From: an uncultured Pelagibacteraceae bacterium
GTDB lineage: Bacteria; Pseudomonadota; Alphaproteobacteria; Pelagibacterales; Pelagibacteraceae
Length of the DNA: 64,000 nt
Assembly: GCA_902573835.1 (NCBI GenBank)
Contig: CACGKZ010000002.1
Coordinates: 41,983-105,982, forward strand
Direction: 5' to 3'
In this document: piece by piece, positions 60,500 to 64,000 of the stretch
How the letters are laid out: each line of letters begins with the position of its first letter
Numbering within the stretch: the stretch's first letter is position 1
Program-made: the position numbers and the translations under genes
Notes under the pieces: model-generated
Seen by the model: the letters and a program-made list of their open reading frames with translations, nothing else
Databases searched by the model: none
Told to the model about the DNA's origin: nothing

Positions 60500-60943
60500 A
60501 TGACAAGTAAGGATCTATCGATCTTTAATTCACTAAGACCTTTTAGCATTGGATTCGACGATATGTTTGATCAGTTCGAGTCAATGTTAGGGAATGGCAG
60601 TCTTGCTGTACAAGGCAATTACCCGCCATATAACATCCGAAAAGCAGGCAAAGATAAATATGCTATTGAAGTAGCAGTTGCTGGCTTTAACAAAAACGAT
60701 GTTGAAGTAGAATATGAAGATAATCTTTTAACTGTAAAAACTAAACAAGTTAAAAGCACTGAGAAAAAAGATGGTCAAGAGATAATTCACAGAGGTATTT
60801 CTCAAAGATCTTTTGCCAGATCGTTTACAATTGCAGATGATGTAAAAGTAGGTGACGCTGAGTTAAAGGATGGACTTTTGACAATTTCTTGTGAAAAAAT
60901 TGTACCAGAAGCAAAGAAAAAAAGACTTATTGAGATAAAATAA
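60500..60943 (+). CDS. Hsp20/IbpA small heat-shock protein
   Basis: 147 residues from ATG 60500, seven bases after AAGGAGG; an earlier frame start at 60455 is inside the leader. The alpha-crystallin domain is NIRKAGKDKYAIEVAVAGF through ISQRSFARSFTIADDV and DGLLTISCEK, ending with the IEI-like RLIEIK tail. It holds unfolding proteins. It is a single gene between a thermometer-like leader and a strong terminator. Confidence 0.95.
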   Translation: MTSKDLSIFNSLRPFSIGFDDMFDQFESMLGNGSLAVQGNYPPYNIRKAGKDKYAIEVAVAGFNKNDVEVEYEDNLLTVKTKQVKSTEKKDGQEIIHRGISQRSFARSFTIADDVKVGDAELKDGLLTISCEKIVPEAKKKRLIEIK

Positions 60944-60950
60944 GTTTGCC

Positions 60951-60985
60951 TTACTTGCGGAGCAAGCTCCGCAAGTAAATTTTTT
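60951..60985 (+). terminator. intrinsic terminator of the hsp20 gene
   Basis: TTACTTGCGGAGC and GCTCCGCAAGTAA form a perfect 13-bp stem with a two-base centre, followed by ATTTTTTAATT. It lies eight bases after the stop. Confidence 0.95.
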
Positions 60986-60989
60986 AATT

Positions 60990-61430
60990 ATGGAGATTAC
61001 AGAAAAATTTGATTGGTTTTGTAAAACTACTTGGTCCAAAAGTGCTTATAATACTTTATGGTGCCTCATTGGATGTTCTATAGGCGACTTTGGAACTATT
61101 TATTATTTTCAGATAACCCCTCACTCTTTATCAGTATTTTTAGTAATGTTAATTGCTATAATTAATGGAATAATAACTTCTATCATTCTTGAGACTATAA
61201 TTTTATTTAGACAAAAATTTAAATTAATAGAGGCGTTTAAAATTGCTTGTGGGATGTCATTAATTAGTATGATTTCTATGGAAGTGGCGATGAACTTGAC
61301 AGACTACTTAATTATAGGCTCAGCAAAATTAGTATGGTGGGTCGTACCTATAATGTTGTTAGTTGGATTTTTAACTCCTTGGCCTTATAATTATTGGAGA
61401 CTTAAAAAATTTAATAAGGCTTGTCACTAA
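60990..61430 (+). CDS. DUF4396-like membrane protein
   Basis: 146 residues with four hydrophobic segments (LWCLIGCSIGDFGTIYYF; LSVFLVMLIAIINGIITSII; ACGMSLISMISMEVAMNLTDY; VVPIMLLVGFLTPWPYNYW). The ME-x-AMN-x2-DY and LTPWPYNYWR segments recall DUF4396 proteins. Function unknown. It ends convergently with a lipoprotein gene, with a four-base overlap. Confidence 0.75.
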   Translation: MEITEKFDWFCKTTWSKSAYNTLWCLIGCSIGDFGTIYYFQITPHSLSVFLVMLIAIINGIITSIILETIILFRQKFKLIEAFKIACGMSLISMISMEVAMNLTDYLIIGSAKLVWWVVPIMLLVGFLTPWPYNYWRLKKFNKACH

Positions 61431-61732
61431 AAACAGTTTTTACTTGTAAAACCTACTACCTTGTTTGCTGAGCTAATTTCAAAAATTCTTTCGCATTTTA
61501 TCTTTAACTTTTCTTTTGTATAAACATAAAACCTATTTCTTGAATTATCTTTAAAATCAATCTTATCTGGTTTACCGAATTCTATTTTTAATGCCTCTTC
61601 AGACCTATTTAACCACTTGCTTAATTGCTTTTCTTCCTCTGAAACTTTTTCATCAATTTTGTTAGAAACAGTTTGGCACGAAGCTAAACTTAAGAATAAA
61701 AAAATTAATATAAAAACAATTTTCATTTTCAA
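61427..61732 (-). CDS. small lipoprotein with an SmpA/BamE-like flavour
   Basis: 101 residues. Signal sequence with lipobox LASC (Cys 19) after MKMKIVFILIFLFLSLASC. The mature part reads LNRSEEALKIEFGKPDKIDF and FYVYTKEKLKIKCERIFEIS, recalling the small alpha-beta outer-membrane lipoprotein fold in which a GxP turn is common, but the match is weak. Two further cysteines may be paired. Start could also be the Met two codons later. Confidence 0.7.
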   Translation of the reverse strand: MKMKIVFILIFLFLSLASCQTVSNKIDEKVSEEEKQLSKWLNRSEEALKIEFGKPDKIDFKDNSRNRFYVYTKEKLKIKCERIFEISSANKVVGFTSKNCF

Positions 61733-61860
61733 CCAAGTGTAGAATATACATCAATTTTATAAACAGAAATATTTATCACAGGTTGTAATTTTAAATAAGA
61801 GACAGTTTTTTCAAAGATTTATCTACAGAATCATTGTAAGCAGATTTATTAGGAGGTTTT

Positions 61861-63171
61861 ATGCTTGAAAAATATTTTGAATACAAAAAACACAAAACAA
61901 ATTTTAGAACTGAAGTAATAGCTGGCGTAACTACGTTTTTAACAATGGCTTATATAATGTTCTTAAATCCTTTTATTTTATCTGGAGAATTTGCTGGACC
62001 AGAAAAAGGATTTTTTGATTTTGGTGCTGTCTTTACTGCAACGATAGTAGCTACCGCCATAGCTTGTTTTATAATGGCTTTTTACGGAAAAACTTGGCCA
62101 ATTGGTTTAGCTCCCGGAATGGGAATAAACGCATTCGTTGCTTTTGGAGTCGTGGCTGGTATGGGTTACACCCCCCAGGAAGCTTTGGGTGCAGTATTAG
62201 TTGCTGGAGTATTATTCTTAATAATTTCTTTAACTCCAATAAGAGCTTGGTTAATCAATTCTATCCCAAAAAGTTTGAAGTTAGGAATTGGAGCTGGAAT
62301 AGGTGGCTTCCTTGCAATTATAGGACTGGAAATTATGGGGGTAGTAGGAGATCACCCCGTTACCTTGGTAACTTTAGGAGACATCAAAAATCCATTGGTT
62401 ATACTTGGATGTTTGGCATTTGTTTCAATGGTAGTGATGGAAAAAATGAAAATACGTGGAAACATTATAATTGGAATACTAGTTTTCAGTGTTATAGCCT
62501 GGGTAACTGGTCTTGCTAAATTTAATGGAGTAGTTAGCTCTCCACCACCAATGACTTATCTTTTTGCATTTGACTTAGGAGCTGCTTTTACAGCAGGAAT
62601 GTCAACAATAATATTTACTTTATTATTTATTGACTTTTTTGATACTGCTGGGACCTTAACTTCTGTTGCAAATGTTGCTGGTAAAGTCGGCAAAGATGGA
62701 AAGGTGCAAGATATAAATAAAGCCATGCTTTCTGACAGCGTTGGTACAGTTGCAGGAGCGTTTATGGGCACAACTACCGTCACAAGCTATGTGGAATCAG
62801 GTGCTGGTGTAAAAGCTGGTGGAAGAACTGGAATGACCTCACTTGTTATAGGCTTATTATTCTTAGCATGTTTGTTCTTCTCTCCTTTAGCTACTTCTTT
62901 ACCTAAAGAGATAGATGGTGCCGCGTTATTATACGTTGCAGTCTTATTTGTAAGAAACTTAACAGATATAGAGTGGAATGATATTGCTGAGTCAGCGCCT
63001 GCGGTTGTGGCTTTTATTGCTATGCCTTTGACTTATTCTATAAGTCACGGAATCGCTTTAAGCTTTATTGCATATGCATTAATTAAAATTTTTACAGGGA
63101 AATTTAACACTACATCTCCTGCTATTTGGTTGATAGCTGCGTTAAGTGTTGCAAGTTTTGCTGTTGCTTAA
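61861..63171 (+). CDS. NCS2-family purine permease (AzgA-like)
   Basis: 436 residues with about twelve to fourteen hydrophobic segments. Motifs include EVIAGVTTFLTMAYIMFLNP, LAPGMGINAFVAFGV and DFFDTAGTLTSVA, all typical of the AzgA branch of adenine/guanine/hypoxanthine:proton symporters. AGGAGG lies four bases before the ATG. Facing it across a terminator is a purine phosphoribosyltransferase gene, suggesting uptake and salvage. Confidence 0.92.
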   Translation: MLEKYFEYKKHKTNFRTEVIAGVTTFLTMAYIMFLNPFILSGEFAGPEKGFFDFGAVFTATIVATAIACFIMAFYGKTWPIGLAPGMGINAFVAFGVVAGMGYTPQEALGAVLVAGVLFLIISLTPIRAWLINSIPKSLKLGIGAGIGGFLAIIGLEIMGVVGDHPVTLVTLGDIKNPLVILGCLAFVSMVVMEKMKIRGNIIIGILVFSVIAWVTGLAKFNGVVSSPPPMTYLFAFDLGAAFTAGMSTIIFTLLFIDFFDTAGTLTSVANVAGKVGKDGKVQDINKAMLSDSVGTVAGAFMGTTTVTSYVESGAGVKAGGRTGMTSLVIGLLFLACLFFSPLATSLPKEIDGAALLYVAVLFVRNLTDIEWNDIAESAPAVVAFIAMPLTYSISHGIALSFIAYALIKIFTGKFNTTSPAIWLIAALSVASFAVA

Positions 63172-63177
63172 ATTTTT

Positions 63178-63205
63178 AAAGGGCTGGGAAACCGGCCCTT
63201 TTACT
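63178..63205. terminator. bidirectional terminator between the purine permease and phosphoribosyltransferase genes
   Basis: AAAGGGCTGG and CCGGCCCTTT pair (one G-T) around a GAAA tetraloop. T-tracts lie on the outside on both strands, so both convergent genes can end here. The phosphoribosyltransferase stop codon (63201-63203) sits at the stem base. Confidence 0.9.
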
Positions 63206-63722
63206 TTTGACTTTTCTTTAAATCTTCAATTCTTATTTCTTCGTATTTTTCAAATGGCTGTACTATCCAAGGATTGTCTTTAAGTTTTTGAGCACAAAAA
63301 TCTGGCTCAAAAGTTGAGTCTGCTTTTTTCCAAAGTACTGCCGTTTTAATTGATTTAATTTTTCCTTTTAATGGAGGATACTTTTTTAACCAATCAATGC
63401 TTTTATTTAGTGTTACTCCAGTGTCTGATAAATCATCACAAAGTAAAATGTTGCCACTCATATCTTGCACCGTAGAACTTAGCTCCCTAGAAAAAATTAA
63501 TTCTCCTTGTTGATCTTCAATATTTTCTCCTGAGTATGACTCTACAGCTAAATATGCACATTTTAGTTTAAAAACTCTACTTAGAACATCAATTATTGGC
63601 GCTCCACCTCTCATTATTCCTATTAGTAAATTTGGTTTAAAACCGCTATCATAAATCTGTATTGCAAGCTTCTCTACTATTCGATTATACTCTTTCCAAT
63701 CTATGATTAATTTCTTAGCCAT
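63201..63722 (-). CDS. purine phosphoribosyltransferase (xanthine/hypoxanthine-guanine type)
   Basis: 173 residues with the PRPP-binding loop LLCDDLSDTGVTLNKS and an earlier GIMRGGAPIID. It transfers phosphoribose from PRPP to a purine base. Specificity is not visible. It faces the NCS2 purine permease; the pair would import and salvage purines (inference). It is divergent from the DUF1330 gene by about 33 bases. Confidence 0.88.
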   Translation of the reverse strand: MAKKLIIDWKEYNRIVEKLAIQIYDSGFKPNLLIGIMRGGAPIIDVLSRVFKLKCAYLAVESYSGENIEDQQGELIFSRELSSTVQDMSGNILLCDDLSDTGVTLNKSIDWLKKYPPLKGKIKSIKTAVLWKKADSTFEPDFCAQKLKDNPWIVQPFEKYEEIRIEDLKKSQK

Positions 63723-63755
63723 AAAAAAAATTAATTTATTTTAAAGGAGTTGTAA

Positions 63756-64000
63756 ATGAAAGGTTATGTAGTTTGTGTTTATAAAAGTATTAGTAATGAA
63801 GAAAAACTGAAAGAATATGCTGTTAAAGCTAAAGCAGCAGTTGAAAAATATAAAGGTAAGTTTTTAATAAGAGGGGGGAAGTCCATTAATAATGAAGGTG
63901 AAAAATCACCTAGGACAGTTGTAATTGAATTTCCGTCTTATAATGAAGCGAATTCTTTTTACAATTCAAAAGAATATCAAGAAGCCCACTCAATTTTAAA
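63756..64000 (+). CDS. DUF1330-domain protein, cut by the window end
   Basis: At least 81 residues, continuing beyond the window. It begins MKGYVVCVYKSISNEEKLKE, with an alpha-beta pattern and FLIRGGKS, VVIEFPSYNEANSFYNS and EYQEAHS, which match DUF1330, a ferredoxin-like dimeric domain of unknown role. AAAGGAG lies seven bases before the ATG. Confidence 0.85.
   Translation, partial: MKGYVVCVYKSISNEEKLKEYAVKAKAAVEKYKGKFLIRGGKSINNEGEKSPRTVVIEFPSYNEANSFYNSKEYQEAHSIL

Noticed and set aside
61733..61860. Purine riboswitch in front of the NCS2 permease
   Set aside because: No purine-aptamer core or three-way junction pattern could be recognised in the 128-base gap.
1..64000. Mobile elements, prophage, CRISPR, toxin-antitoxin or defence system
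   Set aside because: No transposase, integrase, direct-repeat array or recognised defence gene was seen; gene order and base composition look uniform.

Overview
The window looks like a chromosomal segment of a SAR11 (Pelagibacterales) alphaproteobacterium. The DNA is strongly AT-rich, genes abut or overlap by a few bases, and no gap reaches 300 bases. Lineage markers include a tandem glycine riboswitch in front of malate synthase glcB, a GcrA cell-cycle regulator, the SRP RNA just upstream of dnaX, an alphaproteobacterial-type histidyl-tRNA synthetase next to a tRNA-His lacking G-1, and the run rnd-kdsD-lptC-lptB-aroA-cmk-rpsA-ihfB-pyrF-trpFBA-accD-folC. I saw no insertion sequence, prophage, CRISPR array, integrase or defence island.

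Layout. 1-2.5 kb (minus): partial hisS, tRNA-His, a cold-shock protein and accA with a membrane-anchor-like tail. 2.6-4.9 kb: riboswitch and glcB. 4.9-9.3 kb (minus): recR-ybaB-dnaX, SRP RNA, pheA and kdsB. 9.35-12.8 kb: a membrane-anchored cytochrome c, argF-argD and an ABC-2 permease. 12.9-14.9 kb (plus): gcrA, then a small membrane protein, an arsenate reductase and an aquaporin that resemble a rhizobial arsenic-resistance pair. 15-30 kb is a phosphorus island: ppx and ppk (polyphosphate), sixA, phoB-phoU-pstB-pstA-pstC-pstS, a secreted unknown, phoR, a lipid glycosyltransferase, a PlcP-like metallophosphoesterase and a diacylglycerol-kinase-like protein. A matching set of 11-base repeats (TTTTAAC, four bases, CTGTAAC) lies both in front of pstS and between plcP and the kinase gene. 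This predicts one PhoB regulon covering phosphate uptake and replacement of phospholipids by glycolipids.

30-44 kb: an SMR-like protein without its key glutamate and an NDUFA9-like protein (minus), then a 14-gene plus-strand run for LPS precursor synthesis and export, aromatic amino acids, translation, pyrimidine and fatty-acid synthesis. lptA is missing from its usual place, and trpB/trpA carry changes at catalytic and interface positions. 44-47 kb (minus): trxA, sbcB, rmuC and a small unknown. 47-50 kb (plus): small membrane proteins, a flavodoxin-fold oxidoreductase, a frameshifted membrane-protein gene, an SRAP protein and a TauD-like dioxygenase. 50-52 kb (minus): purK, purE and an acyl-CoA thioesterase. 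52-58 kb: small lipoprotein, a 57-residue membrane peptide whose start codon lies inside a near-perfect palindrome, a periplasmic MBL-fold hydrolase, an extremely basic coiled-coil protein, cfa, a DapA-family lyase, a family-9 glycosyltransferase and a J-domain membrane protein. 58-64 kb: oligopeptidase B, an Hsp20 with a probable ROSE-type RNA thermometer, a DUF4396 protein, a lipoprotein, a purine permease facing a purine phosphoribosyltransferase across a bidirectional terminator, and a partial DUF1330 protein.

The least described items are the shared Pho-box architecture and lipid-renovation genes, the altered tryptophan synthase, the basic coiled-coil protein at 53.5-54.7 kb, and the palindrome covering a start codon at 52.3 kb. 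Family assignments come from reading motifs by eye; no database search was run.
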